Below are positions 44,388 to 53,422 of a DNA stretch of 64,000 nucleotides, piece by piece. Origin of the DNA: Paraferrimonas sedimenticola (GTDB lineage: Bacteria > Pseudomonadota > Gammaproteobacteria > Enterobacterales > Shewanellaceae); the NCBI RefSeq assembly GCF_002282855.1, contig NZ_NRIR01000003.1:372001-436000 (forward strand), in the 5' to 3' direction. Every line of letters starts with the position of its first letter. Position 1 is the first letter of the stretch. Made by a program: the position numbers and the translations under genes. Under the pieces are notes generated by a model, which saw only the letters and a list, made by a program, of their open reading frames with translations, did no database searches and was not told the origin of the DNA.

Positions 44388-45995
44388 ATGCCGAATTTAA
44401 GACTCAGCTTTTTATTCACTTTGGTCAGCATTCAGTTGTTTTTAGTGAGCACGGTCAACGCTGCAAATACCAGCGGCAAACAACTAAATACGAATCCGTC
44501 CCTGGAAGCTTTAGGAATCCCAAAAGACCTGCCGCGCCTTGCGTTAAGCGAGTTGGGTCAGACCAAGCATTTTGTGGAACACGTAACCAAGTCGGTTACC
44601 AAAGGCGAGCAGACCAAATCAAGCGAATACTTCCTTGTCCACTCGACCGACGATAAAGGCAGAATGCATTTAGAAGTACGTTATGACGAATCAAAGTTAA
44701 GTCATAGTAAGCAGACCATAGACCAGATTCGGGACATGGCCTTTATTGAGTACAAACTGCGTCAGTTCGCCGATTCTTACGATAAAAACTCGGTTCAAGT
44801 CATAGAACTTGGTGGTGGCAAAACTCAAGTAAATTTCAGATTTTCCAAGTTCGCTCTACCTCAAGAACTGGCCTACTTTCGACACATGAAGGCAGAAGTG
44901 ATCGTTGAAGCGGGTAAAGTGATGTCAATGTTAATCCGCAATTCCAAACCCTTTCAGCATCCTTTAGGTAGGGTGCAGGATTACCGCCAAACCATATCGT
45001 TTGAACAACTCAGTGACGGTCGCTATGTGATTCAAGAGAAGCAAATAACGGCTTCTGGGCAATGTGATAAACAAGACTGCCAAGTGGTCCTAGATATCAA
45101 GCCAGTTGCGATATATGACGAAGCCATGGGCACCATTATTAGACGTCAAGATTTGTTATACCAGCTTGCTGATCCTCGCTATCAACATCAAAACGTAAAG
45201 CTTGAGCGAGTGTTTCCACTGTTTGGTGATACATTGCGTCGAAAAGGCATCGATCTACCCAATCCTTTCGGAGTTTCGTTGGCCTACCGAAACCAGGACA
45301 CCGAATTTGATTTCACCAGCTTTAGCGTATTTGGTTTAGACCCACAAATTGTCGAAACCTTTGTTGACCCAGCCAAAACCCATGCAGTGGTGAATACAGA
45401 GAGCACGACCTTGCGTGGTGACGTTTACATACTGCCTTTTTGGAATGTGTTTGGCTTGGTTGGAAAACTGGATGTACACGGCGATGTCGACTCTCACTTC
45501 AAAGGAGTGAATACCTGTATTGGTGTCGAGTTAGGAGGCGAGTGTATTGGGCAGCCGATAAATGTCCCTCAAGCGGACTTTCACGTGCCTATTCATCTTC
45601 AATACGATTTAGTTGGGATAGGAACCACCATATCAATTGGCTACAAGAACTTTTTTGCATCGGTAACAGGTACTTTTACCAAAACAAAGCGCGCTGGTGC
45701 CAAACGTTGGGGTGGCAGTATTTTTACGGCTCAACCTATGTTGGGTTACCAGATGCCGCAACATCGCGCACAGTTTTTTGTTGGAGCTGAGTATCAGGGT
45801 ATTGATGACTTTATTGATGGTGAAGTCAATATCGGTGGTGTTGAAATGGCTTACGACGTTGGAATTCGTACTAAGCGTTGGGCAGGCTTGGTTGGATTTA
45901 ATAAGCAACTTGGAAAGAATTTTAATCTGACAGGGATCATCAGTAAGGGCAAGACGCGCGCTGCGGCGACGCTGAATTTGGGTTATCGCTTCTAG
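44388..45995 (+). CDS. Probable outer-membrane barrel protein linked to the efflux operon, unknown function
   Basis: 535 aa. Signal peptide to residue ~25 (STVNAANT). The first half is polar and mixed alpha/beta (LALSELGQTKHFVEHVTKSVTKG, FLVHSTDDKGRMHLEVRYDES) with one Cys pair (QCDKQDCQ). The second half, from about residue 310, is Gly/aromatic-rich and alternating, and ends TLNLGYRF with the terminal Phe typical of a barrel's last strand. I do not recognise a family. It follows the aaeXAB-like genes on the same strand after a 147-bp gap with the hairpin, and ends at a bidirectional terminator. Confidence 0.7.
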   Translation: MPNLRLSFLFTLVSIQLFLVSTVNAANTSGKQLNTNPSLEALGIPKDLPRLALSELGQTKHFVEHVTKSVTKGEQTKSSEYFLVHSTDDKGRMHLEVRYDESKLSHSKQTIDQIRDMAFIEYKLRQFADSYDKNSVQVIELGGGKTQVNFRFSKFALPQELAYFRHMKAEVIVEAGKVMSMLIRNSKPFQHPLGRVQDYRQTISFEQLSDGRYVIQEKQITASGQCDKQDCQVVLDIKPVAIYDEAMGTIIRRQDLLYQLADPRYQHQNVKLERVFPLFGDTLRRKGIDLPNPFGVSLAYRNQDTEFDFTSFSVFGLDPQIVETFVDPAKTHAVVNTESTTLRGDVYILPFWNVFGLVGKLDVHGDVDSHFKGVNTCIGVELGGECIGQPINVPQADFHVPIHLQYDLVGIGTTISIGYKNFFASVTGTFTKTKRAGAKRWGGSIFTAQPMLGYQMPQHRAQFFVGAEYQGIDDFIDGEVNIGGVEMAYDVGIRTKRWAGLVGFNKQLGKNFNLTGIISKGKTRAAATLNLGYRF

Positions 45996-46022
45996 TTTGG
46001 CCAGAACTTAGAGCCTGATACG

Positions 46023-46051
46023 AAAAACGCCCGCGATAAGCGGGCGTTTTT
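46023..46051. terminator. Bidirectional terminator shared by the barrel gene and tRNA-Val
   Basis: AACGCCCGC / GCGGGCGTT stem with GATAA loop, A-tract on the left and T-tract on the right, placed between convergent units. Confidence 0.9.
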
Positions 46052-46059
46052 ACGGAATT

Positions 46060-46136
46060 TGGTACAACCGAGTGGACTCGAACCACCGACCCCCACCATG
46101 TCAAGGTGGTGCTCTAACCAGCTGAGCTACGGTTGT
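46060..46136 (-). tRNA. tRNA-Val (GAC)
   Basis: 77 nt on the minus strand including encoded CCA. Cloverleaf: ACAACCG/CGGTTGT acceptor, TAGCTCAGCTGGTTAGA D-arm, CCACC-TTGACAT-GGTGG anticodon arm with GAC, GGTTCGAGTCC T-arm. Confidence 0.97.
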
Positions 46137-46250
46137 ACTGCGCTATCTCTAGCGGACGAGCGCTATATTACTGGGTTTACCTAAAGCCATGCAAGGCCAA
46201 TTCGGCAAAAAGTTGTCAACTGCGCATTTGCTGTGCAAATTGACGAGCAA

Positions 46251-47609
46251 TTAAGCCGTGAATTCAGATGCGAGTTTAGCTTGTAACCAACGCAGGCGCA
46301 GTCCCAACAAAATAGAAGCGGTTGTTAGGCCGGTAATAAAGCCAACCCAGAACCCGTGAGCACCCATGGGTTCGACAATCCAGTCGGTTAACCCAAGTAT
46401 GTAACCCGAGCTCAAACCGACGAGCATAAAGCTGACAAAGGTAATGACAAATATGGCGTTCATGTCTTTGTAGCCACGCAGAGCACCACCGCAGATGACC
46501 TGGCCGGCATCTGACAGTTGATAGACGGCGGCGAGCAGCATCAGGCTAGTGGCCAACGCCAACACTTGCGGGTCGCTGGTATAGAGTTCTGCGATTTTAA
46601 AACGAAATACCAGGGTTAACACACAAGTTAAAGAGGCCAATGCAAGGCCAAGTCCTATGGCTAACTTGGCGTTAAAACGGGCTAAGTCGTAACGATTGGC
46701 CCCAACAAAATAACCGACGCGAATGGATGCAGCTATACCAAGCGATAGTGGAAGCATGAAGACAAGAGCGGAGAAGTTGTTAGCCACCTGATGACCAGCC
46801 ACTACGATAGTTCCAAGCGGCGCTATTAATAGCGCCACAGTGGCAAATAGAAACACTTCCATAAACAGGGCCATGGCCACCGGGAAGCCCAACTTAAGCA
46901 TACGCAGCATAAAACCGAAATCAGGCGTTCGCCATTGGCTGAATAGCTGCAGCGACTTAAGCCTTGGGTGAAAGTGCACGTACAGAATCATGCTAATACA
47001 CATGGCCCAATAGACAATAGCGGTTGCCATGCCACAGCCGGCACCACCCATGGCTGGCAGCCCGAAATGACCGTAAATTAGAATGTAATTGGCGGGAATA
47101 TTCACCATCAAGCCGATAAACCCAATCACCATGGTAGGGAAGGTATAGCTAATGCCTTCACTGGTGTTTCTTAGTACCTGATAAACGGTAAAGGCCGGCG
47201 CACCAAAAGCTATCCAGTACACATAGTCACCGGCCATTTGAGTGAGTTCGGTTTCTAAGTCCATCCAGTCAAGCAAGGCTGGGGCAAACCCGAGTATGCC
47301 GAATACCACCATGGCGCAGGCAAGCGCCAAATAACAAGTTTGCACGAAGATAGGCGCAATCTTATCGGTTTGGTTTTCGCCATGGGCGTTGGCGACTAAA
47401 GGGGTTAATGCCAACAAAAAGCCGCTTAAGAATAGAATAGCGGGCAACCACAGGCTTGAACCAATCGCCACGGCAGCCATATCTAACGCACCCACGCGAC
47501 CGGCCATTAGGGTATCGATGAACCCCATCATGGTTTGGGTTAACTGGGCGATAAATATTGGGATCGCCAGTTTTACAATGGCGCTTAAGTGGTGCTTAGT
47601 TTGGCTCAT
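46251..47609 (-). CDS. NorM/MdtK-type MATE efflux pump
   Basis: 452 aa from the ATG at 47609; the frame is open to 47660 but family proteins begin at this point. Twelve membrane helices. LAIPIFIAQLTQTMMGFIDTLMAGRVGALDMAAVAIGSSLWLP is the conserved MATE start, and the second half repeats the fold (LGFPVAMALFMEVFLFATVALL). Sodium- or proton-driven export of cationic drugs such as fluoroquinolones. Divergent from ribE with a 91-bp gap; the same mdtK/ribE neighbourhood is found in E. coli. Confidence 0.92.
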   Translation of the reverse strand: MSQTKHHLSAIVKLAIPIFIAQLTQTMMGFIDTLMAGRVGALDMAAVAIGSSLWLPAILFLSGFLLALTPLVANAHGENQTDKIAPIFVQTCYLALACAMVVFGILGFAPALLDWMDLETELTQMAGDYVYWIAFGAPAFTVYQVLRNTSEGISYTFPTMVIGFIGLMVNIPANYILIYGHFGLPAMGGAGCGMATAIVYWAMCISMILYVHFHPRLKSLQLFSQWRTPDFGFMLRMLKLGFPVAMALFMEVFLFATVALLIAPLGTIVVAGHQVANNFSALVFMLPLSLGIAASIRVGYFVGANRYDLARFNAKLAIGLGLALASLTCVLTLVFRFKIAELYTSDPQVLALATSLMLLAAVYQLSDAGQVICGGALRGYKDMNAIFVITFVSFMLVGLSSGYILGLTDWIVEPMGAHGFWVGFITGLTTASILLGLRLRWLQAKLASEFTA

Positions 47610-47700
47610 TAGTGTTTTTGTAAAAGTTGAACGGCCTATCGTTTGGCGGCAAGCATACATGATAAAGTGACGCTTCCCTAAAGTTAAAGAGTCAGTTGTT

Positions 47701-48306
47701 ATGTTTACCGGAATTGTTCACGAAACCGCTCGTGTTGTATCGATAGATGCCAAACAGGAATTCCAAACTCATGTAATTGAGGTTAGCGATGGTTTTGCAA
47801 AAGGCATTGAGTTAGGCGCGTCGGTGGCGCACAACGGCTGCTGCTTAACTGTGACTAAAGCCCAAGCCAACCAACTGAGTTTCGACCTGATGGCACAGAC
47901 CTTAAGGCTGACCAATTTGGGCGAGCTTAGGGTAGGTGACAAAGTGAATGTGGAACGAGCGGCGCGTTTCGGTGATGAAATCGGTGGCCACAGCATGTCT
48001 GGCCATATTTACACCACCACAAAAATTCATTCTATTGAAAAGAGCGACAACAATTGCCGAGTCTGGTTTGATGTTGCGCCTGATTGGCGTCGTTATGTGT
48101 TTAATAAAGGCTATATCGGTATCGATGGCATTTCACTGACCATTGCCGAAGTAGAAAACACGCGTTTTGCGGTTAATTTGATTCCGGAGACATTGGCGCG
48201 CACTAACCTCAACTGGCGTCAAGTGGGCGAACGAATCAATATTGAGATTGATCCGCAGACTCAGGCCATTGTCGAAACAGTAGAGCGTGTGTTGGCCGAG
48301 CGCTAA
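47701..48306 (+). CDS. ribE: Riboflavin synthase, alpha subunit
   Basis: 201 aa made of two homologous lumazine-binding halves: MFTGIVHETARVVSID with GASVAHNGCCLTVTKA, and SMSGHIYTTTKIHSIEKSD with GIDGISLTIAEVENTRFAVNLIPETL. It dismutates two 6,7-dimethyl-8-ribityllumazines into riboflavin. E. coli names vary (ribC/ribE). No FMN riboswitch is visible in the 91-bp gap. Its stop overlaps the convergent CPXCG gene by 4 bp. Confidence 0.96.
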   Translation: MFTGIVHETARVVSIDAKQEFQTHVIEVSDGFAKGIELGASVAHNGCCLTVTKAQANQLSFDLMAQTLRLTNLGELRVGDKVNVERAARFGDEIGGHSMSGHIYTTTKIHSIEKSDNNCRVWFDVAPDWRRYVFNKGYIGIDGISLTIAEVENTRFAVNLIPETLARTNLNWRQVGERINIEIDPQTQAIVETVERVLAER

Positions 48307-48503
48307 TAATACTGTTCGTTGTCTGCGTCGATATGGACTTCTATGGTTCTATTGAGTTCATTAATGTGAAGCTGGCAATGAATTGGGTGACAACAATTAG
48401 GGCAGTCTTCGCTGAAGTCCTGATCGCCCTGGCTAGTATCTAGCTGTAAGTGGAAGTGGTGCCCGCAGTGCGGGCAAGATACTCTTTGGTTGCGAAGGCT
48501 CAT
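48303..48503 (-). CDS. Small CPXCG-motif cysteine-rich protein
   Basis: 66 aa with CPHC (10-13) and CPNC (34-37), i.e. two knuckles of a zinc ribbon, followed by HPIHCQLHIN and an acidic tail. It matches the widespread CPXCG cysteine-rich family of gammaproteobacteria. Function unknown. AGGTAACAGG precedes the ATG. Confidence 0.85.
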   Translation of the reverse strand: MSLRNQRVSCPHCGHHFHLQLDTSQGDQDFSEDCPNCCHPIHCQLHINELNRTIEVHIDADNEQYY

Positions 48504-48550
48504 AACCTGTTACCTTATGGCTCGGTGCCTTGTTGATAGGCACCAGATTT

Positions 48551-49309
48551 CTATGCACCTTGGTATCCCATCGCGCTGCGTCCGCCGTCCACATTAATGA
48601 TCTGGCCATTGATGTACTGGGCTTGAACTACCAAAAATGAAACCGTATCGGCTATGTCGTTCGGCTCCCCGCAGCGCTTTAGCGGGATATTCTCTAAAAC
48701 CTGCTCTTGTGCTTCTTGGCTGGACTGTTCCGGCCACAAGATGGCTCCCGGAGCGACACCATTTACCCTGATGCGAGGCGACAGTTCTTGCGCCATAGAC
48801 AAGGTGGCACTGGCCAGTGCCGCTTTCGCCATTGAGTATAGAACATGCTGATACAAAGGCTTTTCGGCGTGAATATCAATCAGGTTTACGATACTAGCGG
48901 CGGATGATTGATTCAGCTTGGGAGTGAGTGCCTGAGCTAGCAACACGGGTGCAAGTGCATTGACTGCCAGGGTTTGCTCAGCATCAGCCAAACTAAAGTC
49001 AGCCATAGGCGTGGGATAAAACACAGCCGCATTGTTTATTAAAACATCCACGCGACCAAATACAGCGGCGGCTTTATCTGCGAAACTGGCTAACTGTGCT
49101 AATTGGCTTAGGTCTTGCCCCAAATAAACCGCGGAATTGGCTTTTCGTTGATTAAGTTCTTCTGCCAAGGCTTGCGCTTGTGCACTGGAGCCGTTGAAGT
49201 GCAAGATTAAACGGTAGCCATCGCTGTGCAGTCGACGGGCGATGGCGGCGCCTAAACGCTTACTCGCGCCTGTGACCAATGCAACTGGCGACTCGTGACT
49301 CTGGCTCAT
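48551..49309 (-). CDS. Short-chain dehydrogenase of the pteridine reductase (FolM-like) group
   Basis: 252 aa from the ATG at 49309, preceded by GGAG six bases away; the ATG at 49321 lies in that site. NADPH motif LVTGASKRLGAAIARRL (TGxxKRLG, typical of pteridine reductases rather than TGxxxGIG), VLINNAAVF, catalytic Tyr and Lys in YSMAKAAL, and INVDGGRSAMG. FolM reduces dihydromonapterin/dihydrofolate; this specificity is inferred from the RLG-type motif only. Confidence 0.85.
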   Translation of the reverse strand: MSQSHESPVALVTGASKRLGAAIARRLHSDGYRLILHFNGSSAQAQALAEELNQRKANSAVYLGQDLSQLAQLASFADKAAAVFGRVDVLINNAAVFYPTPMADFSLADAEQTLAVNALAPVLLAQALTPKLNQSSAASIVNLIDIHAEKPLYQHVLYSMAKAALASATLSMAQELSPRIRVNGVAPGAILWPEQSSQEAQEQVLENIPLKRCGEPNDIADTVSFLVVQAQYINGQIINVDGGRSAMGYQGA

Positions 49310-49455
49310 AGCTAACTCCATGAATGTTTATACAATCCGTGCGTCTTTACAGGCCGATAATCCGCATTTAGTTTTTGTTTTCTAGGGTGGCACCCAGACT
49401 CTGCTTTGGGTATCATGCCTGTTCTTCGCGTTTTGCTGCAAGTAGCAGCCCGCTC

Positions 49456-49472
49456 CGCCTAGTGTAAAGGCG
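49456..49472 (+). promoter_or_regulatory. thrS leader hairpin 1 with UGU (Thr) anticodon-like loop
   Basis: CGCCT / AGGCG stem of 5 bp with a 7-nt loop AGTGTAA. Placed as an anticodon loop, positions 34-36 read UGU, a threonine anticodon, with A37 and A38. Position 33 is G, not U. Confidence 0.55.
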
Positions 49473-49514
49473 ACGGATAACAATGCGAACCTCACTTATA
49501 TTGCATGAATCTAC

Positions 49515-49535
49515 GTGATCCTTGGTAGGGGTCAC
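49515..49535 (+). promoter_or_regulatory. thrS translational operator: tRNA-Thr(GGU) anticodon-arm mimic
   Basis: A 7-bp stem GTGATCC / GGGTCAC (one G-U pair) closes the 7-nt loop TTGGTAG. As an anticodon loop this gives U33, GGU at 34-36 and A37, and the segment CCTTGGTA-GGGT closely copies the arm of bacterial tRNA-Thr(GGU). It ends four bases before the thrS ribosome site (GGAGAAGGA). In E. coli, ThrRS represses its own mRNA by binding such a mimic. Confidence 0.75.
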
Positions 49536-49553
49536 CACTGGAGAAGGATTAAA

Positions 49554-51488
49554 ATGCCGATTATTACGCTTCCTGACGGTTCTCAACGTCAATTCGAACA
49601 AGCCGTTTCTACTTATCAAGTTGCCGCCGACATTGGCCCAGGCCTTGCAAAAGCCTGTATCGCTGGTCGTGTGGATGGTTCTCGTGTCGATGCTCACGAT
49701 CTGATTGAGCACGACGCCAAACTTGAAATCATCACCGCTCGCGATGAAGACGGTCTTGAGATTATTCGCCACTCTTGTGCGCACCTTTTGGGTCACGCGA
49801 TTAAGCAGATGTACCCAGACGTGAAAATGGCCATTGGCCCAACCATCGATAACGGTTTCTACTACGACATCGATTTAGAGCACAAACTGACTCAAGAAGA
49901 CCTGCAAGCGCTAGAAAAGCGCATGCTGCAGTTGGCCAAAACCAACTACGACGTAGTCAAGAAAGTGGTGAGCTGGCAAGAAGCACGCGATACCTTTGCC
50001 GAGCGCGGTGAAGATTACAAAGTGGAAATCCTCGACGAGAACGTTTCTCGTGATGACAAGCCTGGTCTTTATCATCACGAAGAGTACGTCGACATGTGTC
50101 GTGGTCCACACGTACCAAACATGAAGTTCTGCCATCACTTTAAGTTGATGAACGTGGCCGGTGCCTATTGGCGCGGTAACTCAGACAACAAGATGCTGCA
50201 GCGTATCTATGGCACCGCTTGGGGCGACAAGAAGCAGCTTAAAGCGCACTTGCACCGACTAGAAGAAGCCGCTAAGCGCGATCACCGTAAAATCGGTAAA
50301 GCGCAAGATTTGTTCCATTGGCAAGAAGAAGCCCCTGGCATGGTGTTCTGGCACAACGACGGTTGGACCGTTTACAAAGAGCTAGAAGACTTCATGCGCG
50401 GCCAGCTACGCAAATTTGAGTACGAAGAAGTTCGCACTCCGCTAGTGATGGATCGAGTGATGTGGGAGCGAAGCGGTCACTGGGACAAGTACCAGGACAT
50501 GATTTTCGCCACTGAGTCTGAAAAGCGCACCTACGCGGTTAAACCGATGAACTGCCCAGGTCACTTGCAGATCTTTAAGCAGGGCCTTAAGTCGTATCGC
50601 GACCTGCCATACCGCATGGCGGAATTTGGTTTGGTTCACCGCAACGAGCCATCGGGCTCTCTGCACGGTTTGATGCGTGTACGCTCGTTCACTCAGGACG
50701 ATGCTCACGTATTCTGTACAGAAGACCAAATTTTGGACGAAGTGACTTCGTGCATCCAAATGGTGTTCGACACCTACAAGACCTTTGGCTTCAACGAAAT
50801 TGAAATCAAACTGTCGACCCGTCCAGAACATCGCATTGGTTCCGATGATCTTTGGGACAAAGCCGAGCAAGGTTTGGCCGATGCGCTAAAAGCCAACGAA
50901 CTGGAATACGAAATTCAGCCAGGCGAGGGCGCTTTCTACGGTCCTAAGATTGAGTTCACTTTGCACGACTGTCTAGAGCGCGAGTGGCAATGCGGTACCA
51001 TTCAGTTGGACTTCTCAATGCCACAACCTGAGCGTTTGGACGTGAGCTACGTAGCCGAAGACAACACTCGCAAAGTACCGGTAATGATTCACCGTGCGAT
51101 TTTAGGTTCGCTTGAGCGTTTCATTGGTATTCTTATAGAAGAGTACGCCGGTCGTTTCCCAACTTGGTTGGCTCCGACCCAAGCGGTGGTGATGAATATC
51201 ACAGATAAACAGTCTGACTATGTCAAACAAACTGTTAGAGAGCTTAACGACGCTGGAATTCGAGCAAAATCGGACTTGAGAAATGAGAAGATTGGCTTTA
51301 AAATTCGCGAGCACACATTAAAGCGTGTCCCATATTTGTTGGTCGTAGGCGATCAAGAGATGGAAAATGGGGAAGTCGCGGTTCGAACTCGCAACGGTAA
51401 AGATCTCGGTAAGATTAAGATTTCCGACTTTACTCAAGCAGTTACACAAGAAATTTCGAGCCGTAGTCTAAGTTTACTGGAGGAATAA
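49554..51488 (+). CDS. thrS: Threonyl-tRNA synthetase
   Basis: 644 aa from the ATG at 49554 (GGAGAAGGA upstream), the family length. TGS domain 1-60 ([19 protein letters not shown]), editing domain ~70-240 ([25 protein letters not shown], the HxxxH and later [14 protein letters not shown] with Cys), class II core with the Zn ligands (NCPGHLQIF and further His), motif 3 and a C-terminal anticodon-binding domain ([15 protein letters not shown]). It charges tRNA-Thr. It heads the thrS-infC-rpmI-rplT operon and is probably autoregulated through the leader mimics. Confidence 0.98.
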   Translation: MPIITLPDGSQRQFEQAVSTYQVAADIGPGLAKACIAGRVDGSRVDAHDLIEHDAKLEIITARDEDGLEIIRHSCAHLLGHAIKQMYPDVKMAIGPTIDNGFYYDIDLEHKLTQEDLQALEKRMLQLAKTNYDVVKKVVSWQEARDTFAERGEDYKVEILDENVSRDDKPGLYHHEEYVDMCRGPHVPNMKFCHHFKLMNVAGAYWRGNSDNKMLQRIYGTAWGDKKQLKAHLHRLEEAAKRDHRKIGKAQDLFHWQEEAPGMVFWHNDGWTVYKELEDFMRGQLRKFEYEEVRTPLVMDRVMWERSGHWDKYQDMIFATESEKRTYAVKPMNCPGHLQIFKQGLKSYRDLPYRMAEFGLVHRNEPSGSLHGLMRVRSFTQDDAHVFCTEDQILDEVTSCIQMVFDTYKTFGFNEIEIKLSTRPEHRIGSDDLWDKAEQGLADALKANELEYEIQPGEGAFYGPKIEFTLHDCLEREWQCGTIQLDFSMPQPERLDVSYVAEDNTRKVPVMIHRAILGSLERFIGILIEEYAGRFPTWLAPTQAVVMNITDKQSDYVKQTVRELNDAGIRAKSDLRNEKIGFKIREHTLKRVPYLLVVGDQEMENGEVAVRTRNGKDLGKIKISDFTQAVTQEISSRSLSLLEE

Positions 51489-51491
51489 GTC

Positions 51492-52034
51492 ATAAAAGGC
51501 AATAACAAACGACCAATGAAGCAAGCTGAGCACCGTTTAAACGATGAGATTCGTGGTTTAACGGAAGTCCGTTTATCGAATCAAGACGGTGAAGCTGTTG
51601 GTGTTGTCAGTCTGCGTGAGGCGCAGAACCTAGCTGAAGAAGCGGGTTTGGATTTAGTAGAAATCAGCCCAAATGCAGAGCCTCCGGTTTGCCGGATTAT
51701 GGACTACGGCAAATTCCTGTTCGAGCGCCAAAAGGCCAAGAAAGAACAGAAGAAAAAGCAAAAGCAGATCCAGGTTAAGGAAGTTAAATTCCGTCCTGGA
51801 ACTGATGAGGGCGATTATCAGGTAAAACTACGCAACCTGACTCGCTTCCTCGAAGGCGGAGACAAGGCAAAGGTAACTTTGCGTTTCCGTGGGCGTGAAA
51901 TGGCCCACCAAGAACTCGGAATTAATCTGTTAAACCGGATTAAGGACGACTTGGCCGAACTCGCCGTGGTGGAGGCATTCCCGAAAATGGAAGGTCGCCA
52001 AGCGGTAATGGTGCTTGCACCTAAGAAGAAATAG
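51492..52034 (+). CDS. infC: Translation initiation factor IF-3, with an AUA start codon
   Basis: 180 aa, the same length as E. coli IF-3, when read from ATA at 51492. GGAGGA at 51479-51484 lies seven bases before it. The first ATG (51516) has no ribosome site and would remove the conserved beginning K-G-N-N-K-R-P. E. coli infC starts AUU-AAA-GGC; here AUA-AAA-GGC is at the same place, so the codon is rare but in the same class. IF-3 rejects such starts, giving negative feedback. Core motifs: [34 protein letters not shown]. Confidence 0.93.
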   Translation: MKGNNKRPMKQAEHRLNDEIRGLTEVRLSNQDGEAVGVVSLREAQNLAEEAGLDLVEISPNAEPPVCRIMDYGKFLFERQKAKKEQKKKQKQIQVKEVKFRPGTDEGDYQVKLRNLTRFLEGGDKAKVTLRFRGREMAHQELGINLLNRIKDDLAELAVVEAFPKMEGRQAVMVLAPKKK

Positions 52035-52116
52035 TTAGGGCTTTAGAAAGTGGCGAATGGCTCGTCCATTTGCCCGCCTTGCTATTGTTTATTTACTTTA
52101 CAATGCGGAGTTTTTC

Positions 52117-52314
52117 ATGCCTAAGATGAAAACCAACCGTGGTGCTGCTAAGCGCTTCAAGAAAACTGCCTCTGGCGGTTTCAAGTGCAAGCAAAGCCAC
52201 TTACGTCATATTTTGACCAAAAAATCCACTAAGCGTAAGCGTCATCTGCGTGCTAAGTCTATGGTTGCGGCCAGCGATGTAGCATCAGTAGCACGTATGC
52301 TTCCATTTGCTTAA
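52117..52314 (+). CDS. rpmI: 50S ribosomal protein L35
   Basis: 65 aa, [20 protein letters not shown] to ARMLPFA, full family length. ATG at 52117; the frame is open upstream but that part is not L35. Confidence 0.97.
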   Translation: MPKMKTNRGAAKRFKKTASGGFKCKQSHLRHILTKKSTKRKRHLRAKSMVAASDVASVARMLPFA

Positions 52315-52331
52315 TTTGAGGAGAGAGAACA

Positions 52332-52688
52332 ATGCCAAGAGTTAAGCGTGGTGTAACGGCTCGTGCCCGTCACAAGAAGATTTTAAAGCAAGCTAAAGGT
52401 TATTACGGTGCTCGTTCACGCGTTTATCGCGTAGCGGTACAGGCTGTAACCAAAGCCGGTCAATATGCTTACCGTGACCGTCGTCAGAAGAAACGTCAAT
52501 TCCGTCAACTGTGGATTGCTCGTATCAACGCTGCGGCCCGTCAAAACGGTATGTCATACAGCCAGTTCATCAATGGCTTGAAGAAAGCGTCTATCGAAAT
52601 CGATCGTAAGATCCTTGCCGATATCGCTGTATTCGACCAGCACGCCTTCGGCGTATTGGTTGGAAAAGCAAAAGAAGCTTTGGCGTAA
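52332..52688 (+). CDS. rplT: 50S ribosomal protein L20
   Basis: 118 aa, [20 protein letters not shown] with long basic N-terminal helix and C-terminal globular part ([17 protein letters not shown]). GGAGAGAG precedes the ATG. In E. coli L20 represses rpmI-rplT translation; an equivalent site was not located here. Confidence 0.98.
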   Translation: MPRVKRGVTARARHKKILKQAKGYYGARSRVYRVAVQAVTKAGQYAYRDRRQKKRQFRQLWIARINAAARQNGMSYSQFINGLKKASIEIDRKILADIAVFDQHAFGVLVGKAKEALA

Positions 52689-52711
52689 GCTGTAAGATTC
52701 TTGCTTAGAAG

Positions 52712-52737
52712 AAAGGAGCCGTAAGGCTCCTTTTTTT
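52712..52737 (+). terminator. Terminator of the thrS-infC-rpmI-rplT operon
   Basis: AAAGGAGCC / GGCTCCTTT stem with GTAA tetraloop and T-tract. Confidence 0.93.
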
Positions 52738-52768
52738 GTGTCCAATTACCACTAGCGGAGCTCTTAGT

Positions 52769-53293
52769 TTACTGATTGTAAAACTTACTGGCCTTGCCAT
52801 ACTTCTCAACGTGGGCACGCTGGTAAGCTTGGTTAGCTGTCATTAATTCGTTGTAGCTGTTGGTTAGTGACGGGTGGTCTTTCAACATCTGATTAAACAC
52901 CTTCCGCACACTGGCTTGACGTTCTTGAAACTCAGCGTTTTTTTCCAACTTCTGGATCATAGGGTCGACATATCTTGGAGTTGATGGATACGTGCGAAGA
53001 TCCTTACTCTTAATTTTTGACGAAATTCGCCAGTTGAACGCGTGTTTGCACTGCGGTGTTCTAACATGAGAGATTGCATGCCAAACCTGACGACACTCAT
53101 AGGCAAAGTCTTTATCTTCAACCAGCTCATTAAAGGTCTCCATAAAGGCCTCGCGCTTTTCTTTTTGGACTTTGACCAATTCGCTGAGAGATGGGTCTTT
53201 AGCCAATACCTTTGCTGGCAATATTGCGGCTAGAGTCAGGCCAAGCAACACAAGGGCCAGCTGACTAAAACGTAATTGGGGACGCAGTGTCAT
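52769..53293 (-). CDS. Exported protein of unknown function, tandem paralogue B
   Basis: 174 aa, signal peptide 1-31 (AKVLAKD). GGAGGAAA precedes the ATG. Shared with the neighbour at 53423: SELVK...KRxAxMETFNELVEDKDxAYECR, then a second Cys in a CxHAFxWRI block, and HPSLxxSYNE...AYQRxHVxKxGxxSKxY at the C-terminus. The two conserved Cys (about residues 67 and 82) could form a disulfide in the periplasm. Mostly helical by inspection. I do not recognise a family. It has its own leader with the same 13-bp motif as its paralogue. Confidence 0.75.
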   Translation of the reverse strand: MTLRPQLRFSQLALVLLGLTLAAILPAKVLAKDPSLSELVKVQKEKREAFMETFNELVEDKDFAYECRQVWHAISHVRTPQCKHAFNWRISSKIKSKDLRTYPSTPRYVDPMIQKLEKNAEFQERQASVRKVFNQMLKDHPSLTNSYNELMTANQAYQRAHVEKYGKASKFYNQ

Positions 53294-53351
53294 AGAATTT
53301 CCTCCAGTTGAAATTACACCTCGCTCTGCCCATCAGACAGAACGAATCCTT

Positions 53352-53364
53352 TTGCTCCTCTAAA
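53352..53364 (-). promoter_or_regulatory. Conserved 13-bp leader motif, copy B
   Basis: On the minus strand TTTAGAGGAGCAA, 58 bp upstream of the ATG at 53293; identical to copy A and at the same distance. A short hairpin (CTGTC/GGCAG) lies between it and the start. It contains a strong ribosome-site-like AGAGGAG with no obvious start after it. Confidence 0.6.
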
Positions 53365-53422
53365 AACAGTTTAGCAACAAATCTAATTAATGTGTCCTGA
53401 CATAAATTCTGCAGACTACTCC

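Noticed and set aside
43215-44520. Shared NPSLEAL heptapeptide in the FUSC permease and the barrel protein
   Set aside because: The codons differ and the surrounding sequences are unrelated, so it is probably chance.
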